From Persicimonas caeni (GTDB lineage: Bacteria > Myxococcota_A > Bradymonadia > Bradymonadales > Bradymonadaceae), in the NCBI RefSeq assembly GCF_006517175.1, contig NZ_CP041186.1, forward strand, positions 7,033,074 through 7,097,073: a DNA stretch of 64,000 bases. The letters are read 5' to 3'. Shown here piece after piece: positions 27,301 through 35,232 of this stretch (positions within the stretch are counted from its first letter, which is position 1; each line of letters opens with the position of its first letter). The notes beneath the pieces were generated by a model. It made no database searches and had not been told where the DNA came from. It saw only the letters and a list, made by a program, of their open reading frames with translations. The position numbers were made by a program, and so were the translations under genes.

Positions 27301-30209
27301 GTGACCCAGGCGTCGCCCGGATAGGCATTGTCGTTGGCATAGGTCGCGAACGCTGCCTGCGCTTTGTCGAATTTGCCGGCGCGATAGAGGTTCTCGGCCA
27401 ATTGGAAGCCCATCACGTCGCCCTGGAAGGCGCGGATGCGCTCGATCTGCTCGGCGGCCTTGGCGTACATGCCCGCGTCTTGGAGCACCGCCAACACCTC
27501 TTGGCGCGCCTTGGTCGGGTTCTGGGCGCGCTGGAGAAAGGTGGTGATCAGCGAGTCGATTTTGTCGGAGCGCTCGGTCGCCCGATACAACTCGGCGAGC
27601 CGGCGGAACGCGCCCTGCACGTAGTTGGGCCGCTCGGAGGCGAACATCTTTTGCAGGTACGGCTCGGCGGAGTCGTAGCGATTGGCGTCGAAGAGTGCAT
27701 CGGCGACGACGCGCGCGTCCTCGACGTTCTTACCTCGCTCCTCGTAATAGGTCGCGAAGAGCTTCTCGGCTTCTTCGGCACGGCCGAGGTTCAACAGCAC
27801 GCCGCCGTACTTGAGCCAGAGTTGGCTTCCGCCGACTTCACCCTCGGTGAGCTTGGCGTAGACGCGCGCGGCAATGTCCCACATCTTCTGCTGGCTCATC
27901 GACGAGGCGAAGTCGATGAGTTCAGTGCGGCTGGGCGAGGCTTTTTCGAGGTAGAGCTCGTAGAAGCGACGGGCCTGCTTTTTCGGGTCACTCAGCGACA
28001 CTTGCTGCTGGCTCCCCATATAGCGTCCGCGGCGCTGCGCCATCGTCAGATAGGTGTCGCCCACCAGACGGTACAAGTGAGGGTCGGCTTCGCCGTTCTC
28101 GAGCAGGCGCCGATAGATCGTCAGAATCCACTGGGGCTGGCTGCGACGCTGGAACCACTCAGAGATCGTCTCGAGGGTCTCCATGGGGCGGTCGGACTGC
28201 TCGAGGTACTTCGTCCACAGGTCGACGGCGTCCTGCTCGCGTCCTTGCTCGAAGTAAAAGCGGCTCAGCCGCTGGTAGTGCGACAGTACGCCCGGCTCGA
28301 GCGCGATGAGCTGCTCGAGGATATCGATGGCCTCGGTGTTCATGCCCGCGCTGCGATACCGCGAGAGCACCGAGCTCAGGGTGGAGGCGGTGTTCGGAGC
28401 CGCCTCGAGATACTTCTCGAGCGCCTGCTTCATGTCGATGTCGCGGCGCTGACGGCTGTAGACGTCAGCCATCTGCAGCCAAGCGTGATGTGAGCCTTTC
28501 TTGGCAGCCTTCTCCAAGTAGGGCAGGGCCTCGTTGGGCCGCGCCTGGCGCGAGAAGCGCTCGCCGACGAGTTGGTAGTCCTCGGCGGTGCCGCCGCGCG
28601 CTTGAATCCACTTTTCATAGTAGTCGTGGACTTTGCTCGGCTTTCCCCACTCGTTGTAGAGCTGCGAGAGCCGGTCGACCACGACCAGGCTCTTGGGGTC
28701 GTCTTTGCGAGCATCGAGGAGCACCTCCTCGGCTGCCTCGTAAAGGCGGTGCTTCTGGTACATCGACGCGGCGTCCAACAACTCGTAGCGGTCGTGCTCG
28801 TAGTTCTTGATGTAGGTCTTGAGCGCCGTCTCGAGCTTGTCGATCTGGCCGACGGTCGAATAGACGCGCGCCAACTCCAGCCAGGTGCCGGCCTCGACGT
28901 CGTCGTGTTCGACGGCCCGCTCGAAGAAGTGCTGCGCGAGCTCGTAATTACGCCGGTTGAGGGCCCAGCGGGCTACCTGGAGCTTGGCGTCGGAGGTGCC
29001 GCCGGCGCGCTCCACGTAGGTCTTGAGCACGCGCTCCATCTCTCCGGAGCGTGCCCGGCGCGCGTAGAGCGCGGCGAGCTTGCTCGCAAGATTCCAACTT
29101 GGTGGCGCCTTTTCGAGGGCCTGCTCCAACAGGTCGATGGCGTAGGAATGTTGGCCGTTGTCCGCCGCGGTGTCGGCGGCGGTGATATAGACCTCGGCGC
29201 TCAGCGGCAGACCGCGAAGCTGGGTCATGTCGCCCAGGTACCGGTCGATATGCTCCTTGGCCTTGTCGACCTCTTCTTGGTCGAAGTACAGCGCCGCCAG
29301 TGTCAGGTTGAGCTTAGCGCGCCGAAAACTCGCCTGGCCGGCCATCGCCTCGAGCGCGGCGTCGTAGAAGTGCACCGAGACCTTACGGGCCTTCGTGCGC
29401 TCGGCGCGGCGCGCCACCTCGAGCATGCGATCGGCACGGGCGGCCTCGTCGGCGCCGGCCACGTACGCTTCGAAGGCCTCAATGGCTTTGTCGTAGCGTT
29501 CGAGCTGGAGCAGCAGGCGGCCGCGGGCCATCGCATAGGTGCTGCGGTCGGGAAACGCCTCGCTCAACTCGGCGTAGATCTCGACCGCTTCCTCGTACTC
29601 GCCGTTTCGTTGGTAGGCCTGAGCGAGGCGCTCGCGGTTGACGCGCAGCGCCTCTTGCTTGACCTCGGGATGCTCCGGGTCGATTTCGGCGAGCTGCTGG
29701 CGCAGGTCGAGCGCGTCCTCGAATTGCTGCAGCGTCATCGCCGTGGCGATCGCAGCCTCGAGCGCGCGTTGGAAGTCGGTGTCGCCGACACTCTCCGGAT
29801 CATCTTCGCGCGCCGCCTTCCACGCGGTGACCGCCTTGATCGGACGCCCCAGCTCCCAGTGAATCTTGCCGAGGGTGCGCCCGGCCTCGCTCGGGTCCTC
29901 GCCGGACTCGAACGCCTTGACCGCGTAGGGCTCGGCTCTGCGGTACTCTTCCTGGGCGACCAGAGTTTGCGCCATGAGCAGGTTGAGCTCGGGGTCGTCG
30001 GGCTCCTGGCGAAGCCCCTCCTGGGCGTGCTGTTTCGCCTCGGTGTATTGGCCCTGGGCGTACCGAGACAGACCGGTCTCGTAGGGCGTCTGACAACCGG
30101 TGGCCGCCAGCAGCAAAGCTGCGACCAAAATGCGCAATGAACGGGCGGGGCCAGCGCGTCGTGGGCTGTCCGTGGGCAAATCAGCCCGTGCGTCCGTATT
30201 TTCAACCAT
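24342..30209 (-). CDS. Giant TPR lipoprotein (1955 residues)
   Basis: Predicted outer-membrane or periplasmic lipoprotein. An N-terminal basic stretch and a hydrophobic segment end in the lipobox LAATGC (C39), and almost all the rest is tandem tetratricopeptide-like helical repeats (e.g. ARFLILQGKVEEGRKALD-type pairs). It probably forms a long superhelical scaffold for assembling a surface or secretion complex. I chose the ATG at 30209 because the signal peptide begins there; the frame is open to 30302. No enzymatic motif was seen. It is convergent with hisG and upstream of a DUF421 gene on the same strand. Confidence 0.85.
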   Translation of the reverse strand: MVENTDARADLPTDSPRRAGPARSLRILVAALLLAATGCQTPYETGLSRYAQGQYTEAKQHAQEGLRQEPDDPELNLLMAQTLVAQEEYRRAEPYAVKAFESGEDPSEAGRTLGKIHWELGRPIKAVTAWKAAREDDPESVGDTDFQRALEAAIATAMTLQQFEDALDLRQQLAEIDPEHPEVKQEALRVNRERLAQAYQRNGEYEEAVEIYAELSEAFPDRSTYAMARGRLLLQLERYDKAIEAFEAYVAGADEAARADRMLEVARRAERTKARKVSVHFYDAALEAMAGQASFRRAKLNLTLAALYFDQEEVDKAKEHIDRYLGDMTQLRGLPLSAEVYITAADTAADNGQHSYAIDLLEQALEKAPPSWNLASKLAALYARRARSGEMERVLKTYVERAGGTSDAKLQVARWALNRRNYELAQHFFERAVEHDDVEAGTWLELARVYSTVGQIDKLETALKTYIKNYEHDRYELLDAASMYQKHRLYEAAEEVLLDARKDDPKSLVVVDRLSQLYNEWGKPSKVHDYYEKWIQARGGTAEDYQLVGERFSRQARPNEALPYLEKAAKKGSHHAWLQMADVYSRQRRDIDMKQALEKYLEAAPNTASTLSSVLSRYRSAGMNTEAIDILEQLIALEPGVLSHYQRLSRFYFEQGREQDAVDLWTKYLEQSDRPMETLETISEWFQRRSQPQWILTIYRRLLENGEADPHLYRLVGDTYLTMAQRRGRYMGSQQQVSLSDPKKQARRFYELYLEKASPSRTELIDFASSMSQQKMWDIAARVYAKLTEGEVGGSQLWLKYGGVLLNLGRAEEAEKLFATYYEERGKNVEDARVVADALFDANRYDSAEPYLQKMFASERPNYVQGAFRRLAELYRATERSDKIDSLITTFLQRAQNPTKARQEVLAVLQDAGMYAKAAEQIERIRAFQGDVMGFQLAENLYRAGKFDKAQAAFATYANDNAYPGDAWVTVGDFYARHGSGELAGKAYDKAVTAAADNAKTHQARGQFLILQGKVEEGRKALDLARKKMAPVQREDAYELEVKTLLEAGRYAEGRDLAEEALKTAGRHKDYFQRVVFDYALVTQPREKAQRTIQELIKSSVNLRDKVDMLARNGFREAAAKLLEDEVTKGDYYTASRIIQERSDLLTTLGGFERLEKAMKPMIERPHEGARQQAQIGEYLISQGEYQKGIPYLRSAIAKGQIDFRASLAHAYAAMGYHQEAVRVYQKLLETVGTADLTSTLRQIGAQYEVHGQQEQYLRLLRLLMSDGRYTADAAPLLAELLAERGRLDEAANVIYETTSQSQPERDAEASIKLVVDAGRDEDIDTVVRTLEALAGEGYVEEARGFISQLSGELREDSRVQELGLKLAVARSKESAADEAKAAVADFGLSQEDNDRRLQIAELVQRHGLYDLADELARKGLENPDRSVHARTATFLLRNAVAANDEQRIDELAKLYVEDAQDKVSAKAALAEQFRQLGLDDRAVATAVSLANSMPTRQNVSAALLIAQAAGDKEQLEAMADLYMRVGREPLSYIHSLITRWKGQQASELTRPILNHYESVYPVVYDMRMNDIVVAYRAGDVEAAREKLDEALEFVAYDPYAVYRLAWHLNRAGLFVETARYLAPKLDGRTVAPQTHLLLGLASRELDFTEEADKSFSAYMEASSDEAVAATNVAQELLERKFTDDALRYADLAVQKSPERPEPFFFRGAARLRKGETKAAKRDLDKSIGAGVNRTYGLYHAAYNALKAGEDAVATGYLEQLAKTPSPRDPETPLRLVIQCFVDAERAEAGINFVEERFPMLAAGTGILGEALVPQMSGLYEAAGDHERAYELYESALDEFLVKSPTHQSVAVYMNNLAYTFSTTNAQLERGFDYVRRAIATGRGRNPSYLDTLGWLHYRNGDLGQAETYVRRSLRTANGGQSELTELVEHLAEIERAQGNDREALWLEVSLEDFK

Positions 30210-30346
30210 CCCGGGCGAACCTTTGATCTGGAAGGTGATGTCGTCGCTACACAATAGAATGTCGACGGGCGGCGCGAATGTTCCCGCCGCTGCGACGAAC
30301 ACTGTACCGTCGGAGGGGCGCGCGCGGCAAACGTCGCCGCGCTCGG

Positions 30347-30883
30347 TTAATGCTCTTGCTCCTGCTCTTCGTCTTCTGCCTCTTCTTCCTCGTCTTCGTA
30401 CATGATGATCGTGATCGCGCCGCTTCGCTCCAGGTAGGCTTCTTTAATCTTGCTGAAGTCGGGCTCGGTGGCGTACGAGCGCATCGCCTCCTCGATGTCC
30501 TCTTCACTCACCCCCGTCTCGCGCATCTTGTCGGCAAAGAGTTCGCCGTCATGTCCCAATTTGGTGCGTCGGCCTTTGACGAGGTTCTCGACGATCTGGA
30601 CGTGACGCGCCACGCGGGCCAAGCCGTAGTGGGCAGCCACAAGCGCGGCCGATGCGATCATCGTGGGGATGAACGGGGCGTTGCCGGTCAGCGCGCGACT
30701 GAAGTTCGACCCCAGGACCACGCCCAACACAATGTCGAGCACCGTATGCTTGCCAAACATGCGCGCGCCGCCGATGCGGATATAAGCCACCGCAAAGACC
30801 AAGACGAGCATGGCGCGGATGGTCATCTGCCACCATTCGATGGTCGACGAGCTTTGGCCGATGAGCGTGTGAAACCAGTCCAT
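30347..30883 (-). CDS. DUF421 (YetF-like) membrane protein
   Basis: Three N-terminal membrane helices (about residues 20-90, with IGGARMFGKHTVLDIVLGVVLGS split by a short loop) precede a cytoplasmic domain with GRRTKLGHDGELF, which matches the DUF421 family. The C-terminus is a strongly acidic tail (EDEEEEAEDEEQEQEH). Length is 178 residues. Function in the family is unknown. The start ATG follows AGGCAG. It is divergent from the unknown gene at 31150 across 266 bases in which I see nothing specific. Confidence 0.8.
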   Translation of the reverse strand: MDWFHTLIGQSSSTIEWWQMTIRAMLVLVFAVAYIRIGGARMFGKHTVLDIVLGVVLGSNFSRALTGNAPFIPTMIASAALVAAHYGLARVARHVQIVENLVKGRRTKLGHDGELFADKMRETGVSEEDIEEAMRSYATEPDFSKIKEAYLERSGAITIIMYEDEEEEAEDEEQEQEH

Positions 30884-31149
30884 GGCTGCCTAGTGCGCAG
30901 AAGGGGCGTCGGTTGGTTCAATATCCGAGCATGCCTCCAAATGTGCGTACGAAGCTGTTTGAGGTCAAAAGTGGCCAGAGCGCGCGAGGAATGTTACTAG
31001 AGAGGCTCATGTTGAATCGCCGCAAACCGGAGTTGCCACCTTCCATCACTCCGGAATGCCCTGTGGGCTCTTTACAACCCACGAGGGTGTGCTCTAAAGA
31101 TCAGCCGTCGAAGTTTTCCCCCGATCCGCAACAAGAAGAGGTTTTTAGC

Positions 31150-31755
31150 GTGGGTGAAGAAGAAAAGAGCTACAAGGGACTGACCATCGATCGTGGCAGC
31201 CGTCACTGTAAGATTCTCAATGAGGAGGGCGAGGTCGTCTTCCGAACGACGAATCTGCGCGACGCCGAGACCTACCTCGACATGATTGAGGAGAACGATC
31301 GGCTGCACCGGCTGCTCGAGGCGCGCGGTATCGCTCCGCACCGCATCTACCTGTTGGGCGCAGATCCCGAGCATCGCGGCAAGGTCAACGACAAGGGCTA
31401 TCCCGCCAAGGAAGTCGTCATCGTGGCCAAGGCCGACGACGAAGCCGTGGTGGTGCGCCACCTCGACGACGGTCGCGAAGAGATCGTCGACCTGCTCGAG
31501 CTCGAGCCCATCGAAGGCGGTGCTTACCTGCAGGCGTCGGACATCACCGACGAGACGGTGCACGTGGTCGTGCGTTACGATCGCGAGCAAGAGTCGGCCA
31601 GCGTCATCGCGCTGCGTACCGCCGAGAAGGCCGAAGAGGTCGTCGAGGATTGGGCCGAAGCCGACGAAGCGCCGGGCAGCGAGTACTCCACGGTGCTCTA
31701 CGAGACCGAGGGCGACGTCCAACTGTATCGCGCCGAAGTCTCCGTCGAGGACTGA
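31150..31755 (+). CDS. Conserved-looking hypothetical protein, 201 residues
   Basis: Hydrophilic, soluble, mixed alpha/beta protein with no signal peptide or membrane segment. The first part (YKGLTIDRGSRHCKILNEEG) and a central beta-rich stretch give no motif I recognise. I chose the GTG at 31150 because AAGAGG lies 8 bases upstream and the codons before it (back to 30913) look non-coding. The stop is followed directly by an octamer repeat array. Confidence 0.7.
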   Translation: MGEEEKSYKGLTIDRGSRHCKILNEEGEVVFRTTNLRDAETYLDMIEENDRLHRLLEARGIAPHRIYLLGADPEHRGKVNDKGYPAKEVVIVAKADDEAVVVRHLDDGREEIVDLLELEPIEGGAYLQASDITDETVHVVVRYDREQESASVIALRTAEKAEEVVEDWAEADEAPGSEYSTVLYETEGDVQLYRAEVSVED

Positions 31756-31947
31756 GCGAAAGAGTAAAAGAGTAAAAAAGTAAAAGAGCGAAAGAGTAAA
31801 AGAGTAAAAGAGTAAAAGAGTAAAAGAGTAAAAGAGTAGAAAAGCGAAAGGGCCCGGTGAGTCGTGAGTGACTCGCCGGGCCCTTTCGTTTCGAGCCTTG
31901 GCTTCAAGCTCTTTTGCTTGTTCGCTCTTTGGCTCTTTTGCTTCGCC
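31756..31947. repeat. Octamer-array element with central hairpin (copy 1)
   Basis: Twelve contiguous octamers of the type GTAAAAGA (31756-31851) follow the stop of the unknown gene, then a GC-rich hairpin, then five reverse-complement octamers of the type GCTCTTTT (31908-31947) ending just before the rhodanese stop. The same layout occurs at 50755-50962 and, without the hairpin, at 19986-20109. Confidence 0.9.
31845..31888. terminator. Bidirectional terminator-like hairpin
   Basis: A 19-bp stem (31845-31863 with 31870-31888, one G-T wobble) around a 6-base loop, built on AAAGGGCCCGG and CCGGGCCCTTT. It separates the convergent unknown gene (31150) and rhodanese gene (31954). The adjoining A-rich and T-rich octamers would supply U tracts in both directions. 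Confidence 0.85.
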
Positions 31948-31953
31948 GAGGCG

Positions 31954-32298
31954 TTAGCCGAGAATCTCAGCCTCTTCGCCTTCCGTCAGAAAGCCGGCAC
32001 GCTTCCAGGCGTAGATTCCGCCGTCGAAGTCGGCCACTTTGCGGTAGCCCATGCCTTCGAGAACGTCGGAAGCACGGTTGGAAGACTCGTCGTCGTGGTT
32101 CTTGCCGTAGACGACGATGCGCTGGTTCTTGCTAAGCTCCTGCTTGACCTGCTCAGCCAGGTTGGACAGGGGGATGTTGCGCGCACCCGGAATGTGCTCT
32201 TTGATGAAATCTTCCGGTGCGTTCACGTCGACCAGGATAAACTCCTCGTCGCCGTCCATGCGCTCTTTCAACTCAGTACTCGACATCAATCTTGCCAT
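31954..32298 (-). CDS. Rhodanese-like domain protein lacking the catalytic cysteine
   Basis: Single rhodanese fold of 114 residues: FILVDVNAPEDFIKEHIPGA and a C-terminal GGIYAWKRAG are typical. The active-site loop reads VVYGKNHDD, with Gly65 where the cysteine normally sits, so persulfide transfer is unlikely. It is probably a binding or scaffold rhodanese. The ATG at 32298 has GAGGA six bases upstream. Confidence 0.88.
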   Translation of the reverse strand: MARLMSSTELKERMDGDEEFILVDVNAPEDFIKEHIPGARNIPLSNLAEQVKQELSKNQRIVVYGKNHDDESSNRASDVLEGMGYRKVADFDGGIYAWKRAGFLTEGEEAEILG

Positions 32299-32518
32299 AA
32301 GAATCCTCTTAGTTGGGCAGGGCAACCAATGGCGCCTCAAGTTTGTCCACCGCTGCTACTGGTTCTCCCTGCCCAGATTCAGGCGCTCCGCGAAATCGAC
32401 GCGGAGAGCTGTGGACGCGGTTCGTCACGACGGGCGCAATATAACGATCGTCGCTCGTTTGGCAAGCGGGGGAAGTGAGCCGGGATTTGGACGCCGCGAC
32501 AGGGGGCTTGCGGGCGGG

Positions 32519-34270
32519 TCAATCGTCGAGCATCTCGACGTTGGCGTTGGGTTTGTCGTCCTCGAGCTTGAAGACGTTGGGGCGCACGTCTTTTTCCTGC
32601 TCCTTATCGGCCTCGGCGGACTCGTCCGGCTTGGCGGCCGTCTTCTTGTCCTTTTTGGGAGGCTTGGTCGACACGCGCGTGCGTTCGGGGCGGCGGGGTT
32701 GCGTTTTCTCGCGCTTCTTCTCGAGAATGACTTCGAAGCGCGGCGAAGGATCGTTGGCCTCGACGGTGAACGTCGCCTTTTGGGGCAGGAAGCCGGGGCG
32801 CTCGAATTCGTAGGCCAGGGTGGTGCCGGGCTCGACGTCGAGCTTGAGCGGGGTCTTGCCCACCAGCACACCTTCGTCGAACACGTGGGCGCTGCCCGGC
32901 TCGGTGACCACCTCGATCTTGACCGTGGCCGGCTCAGCTTCCTTCTCGGCGCCGGCCGTCGCTTCCTCAAAGTGCATTTCGGGCTGCTGAGTCTCGGCGG
33001 CGGCGACTTGTGCTCCTGCCTCCGCAGCGTCGGCTTGTTCGGCTTGTCCGGCGTCTTCTTGTTTCGGCCCAAAGGCCATGTAGGCGCCCAGCCCGCCCAG
33101 AAGCAACAGCACGACGCCCAGCGCCACGAGCGGCGCCTTGAGCGAGCTACCCGATGTATCTTCCGATTCGTTGACCGCCGTGGGGGCCGACTGGTGGCCG
33201 CTGGTCGGCGGCTTGAGCTTGGACAACGTCTGCGAGGAGTGCTGGGCGAGCAGATCACTCGAGTCGGTCAGCGCGTCGTTTGCTCCGGTGGCGGTAGCCG
33301 TCGCCGCCGGGTGCATCTGCGTGGGCGACTGGCCGGTTTGGGTCTGCGCGGTCAACTCCGAGATGCGCAACTCGTGGTCGGTCGCCTCGAGCGCCTCCTG
33401 GAGCTCTTCGCGGAACGCATCGATCGATGGCTGGCGCTGCGCCGGCGATTTGGACAAGGCGCGACGCACCACCTGCTCGAGCGGCCCGGGGATGCGCGAC
33501 AGTGCTTGGTTGGGCAGGCGCTCCGAGAAGGTCGGCGGCGCCTGGTGGGCGTGGGCGAGCATCAGCTTGGTGGTGCTGCTGTCTTGGAAAGGCGGACTGC
33601 CGCACAGCATCTCGAAGACGATGCACGCCAGGCTGTAAATGTCGCTTCGATGGTCGACCGGCTCGGCCAGAATCTGCTCGGGCGACATATATTTGGGCGT
33701 GCCGATGATGCGACCGGTGCCCGTCAGCTCGACGTTATCCTCGCCGCGCACGATCTTGGCGATGCCAAAATCGAGCACTTTGACGAAGTTGGGGTCGTTG
33801 TCGACCTCGATCAGAAAGATGTTGTCCGGCTTGATGTCGCGGTGGACGATATCGCTCTGGTGCGCCTCGTTGAGCGAACGGCACACCTGCGAGGCGATAT
33901 GAACCGCCTGGTTGGGCGACATCGGCCCGTGCTGCTCGATCAGGTCGGACAGCGTCTGGCCCGAGAGCATCTCCATGGCCAAAAACAACAGCCCCTGGTC
34001 GGTCTCACCGTAATCGAAGACGGTGACCGTGTTGGGGTGGTGCAGCTTGCTGATGGTCAGCGCCTCGCGCTTGAAGCGCGCGCTGGTGGTCGGGTCGTGA
34101 GAAGGGATGACTTTGAGCGCCACGTCGCGCTGCATATTGCGCTGCACGGCTTGATAGACCGCTCCCATGCCACCAAAGCCGAGCAGGCTGGTGATCTCGA
34201 ATCGGCCGGCGATATTCTGGCCGACCATTTGCTCGTAGAGCCGCTGGCGATGTTCGCGGGAAGCTGCCAT
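32519..34270 (-). CDS. PEGA-type Ser/Thr protein kinase, membrane anchored
   Basis: Hanks-type kinase of 583 residues. It has the Gly loop LGFGGMGAVYQ (residues 30-40), the ATP lysine K53, HRDIKPDN (143-150) and DFG (167-169), so it looks active. A Ser/Thr/Pro/Gln linker, one membrane helix (APLVALGVVLLLLGGLGAYM) and a C-terminal PEGA domain (VVTEPGSAHVFDEGVLVGKT) follow. The kinase faces the cytoplasm and the PEGA domain the envelope. It starts 14 bases after the stop of the TPR gene at 34285, so the two are probably one operon. Confidence 0.92.
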   Translation of the reverse strand: MAASREHRQRLYEQMVGQNIAGRFEITSLLGFGGMGAVYQAVQRNMQRDVALKVIPSHDPTTSARFKREALTISKLHHPNTVTVFDYGETDQGLLFLAMEMLSGQTLSDLIEQHGPMSPNQAVHIASQVCRSLNEAHQSDIVHRDIKPDNIFLIEVDNDPNFVKVLDFGIAKIVRGEDNVELTGTGRIIGTPKYMSPEQILAEPVDHRSDIYSLACIVFEMLCGSPPFQDSSTTKLMLAHAHQAPPTFSERLPNQALSRIPGPLEQVVRRALSKSPAQRQPSIDAFREELQEALEATDHELRISELTAQTQTGQSPTQMHPAATATATGANDALTDSSDLLAQHSSQTLSKLKPPTSGHQSAPTAVNESEDTSGSSLKAPLVALGVVLLLLGGLGAYMAFGPKQEDAGQAEQADAAEAGAQVAAAETQQPEMHFEEATAGAEKEAEPATVKIEVVTEPGSAHVFDEGVLVGKTPLKLDVEPGTTLAYEFERPGFLPQKATFTVEANDPSPRFEVILEKKREKTQPRRPERTRVSTKPPKKDKKTAAKPDESAEADKEQEKDVRPNVFKLEDDKPNANVEMLDD

Positions 34271-34284
34271 TTAGCGGGGCGTCA

Positions 34285-35082
34285 TCAAAAGTCGAGGCTC
34301 ATGCCCAATCCGGCCGAGCTGGAGGTGACCCAGGGCGTAACCACTGCCTTGGAGGCCGTCTGTTTCGGTTCGGACTCGCTGCCCGAGAAGTACAAGTACA
34401 GCCCGATGCCGGTGACTACGGCGCCGGAGACCAACAGGCCGTCGGCGACGAGCGCGTAGGTCTGCGCGTCGTCACGTGCGGCCTTGCGCTGAGCGTAAGT
34501 CTCGCCGGTTTTGACCTCGTCGGCCTTCGGTTTGGCCACGGCCAGTCCGACGACGGCTCCGGTGGCCAAAAGGGCGCCGCCGCCGACCATCGTCCAGACC
34601 GCCGCGGAGTTGTCCCTTTCGACGACCGGCTCGGCCGGCTCGACTTGTTGGTTTTGTTGGTTGCCGTTGTTCGCCTGCTGGTCAGAACCCTTCTCGGTAT
34701 CTTTCTGCAGGTTCGCAATCTCGCGCAGGCTCTCGACCCGATCGAGTGCGGCCTGGCGCGCTTTGCTGTCGACATCCGGAGCGACGGCGAACTTCTGATA
34801 GAAGTCGACCGCTTGCTCGTAGTCTTCCTGTTTCTCGTGGCACTTGGCGATGTTGTAGAGCAGGTTGGGCACCGGCTCGAGCGCATAAGCCTTCTCGAAC
34901 AACTCGATGGCCTTGGCGTAATCGCCGGATCGGTAGGCTTGGGCGCCCTGGGCGGCGAGTTGCTCGACCTGGCGGGCGCGCTCCTCGTCACTCATCTCGG
35001 CGGGTTGTTGGGCGTAGACGAGCCCGGGCGTCCCCGCGAGGGCAACTGTGGCGGCCAGCATGGCACAGACGGCGTATCTCAT
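34285..35082 (-). CDS. Exported TPR protein with two C-terminal membrane helices
   Basis: Signal peptide (to about residue 24), TPR repeats (AQAYRSGDYAKAIELFEKAY, residues about 46-120), a Gln/Asn-rich linker, and two membrane helices near residues 160-180 and 210-230. It resembles the TPR/PEGA-kinase partner proteins of Myxococcota-like genomes. It precedes the kinase gene by 14 bases. No enzymatic motif was seen. Confidence 0.8.
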   Translation of the reverse strand: MRYAVCAMLAATVALAGTPGLVYAQQPAEMSDEERARQVEQLAAQGAQAYRSGDYAKAIELFEKAYALEPVPNLLYNIAKCHEKQEDYEQAVDFYQKFAVAPDVDSKARQAALDRVESLREIANLQKDTEKGSDQQANNGNQQNQQVEPAEPVVERDNSAAVWTMVGGGALLATGAVVGLAVAKPKADEVKTGETYAQRKAARDDAQTYALVADGLLVSGAVVTGIGLYLYFSGSESEPKQTASKAVVTPWVTSSSAGLGMSLDF

Positions 35083-35191
35083 TGCGGCTTTAAATGCTCG
35101 AGTGAATCACCAGTACACTTGTTGAGCGATGATACCCTTTGCAACCGCAGGCGTCCAGAAGGTCGGCGACGAGTGGCGAGAATGTCACACA

Positions 35192-35225
35192 CTCCCGGCG
35201 CGCCGTGGGGCGGCGGCGCCGGGAG
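35192..35225 (-). terminator. Hairpin downstream of the lipoprotein gene
   Basis: A perfect 10-bp stem, CTCCCGGCGC paired with GCGCCGGGAG, around a 14-base loop. It lies just after the stop of the lipoprotein gene at 35233 (minus strand). There is no T tract, so termination may be weak. Confidence 0.55.
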
Positions 35226-35232
35226 CAGGAGG

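Noticed and set aside
30913-31149. N-terminal extension of the unknown gene at 31150
   Set aside because: Codons look non-coding, and a better GTG with AAGAGG upstream exists.
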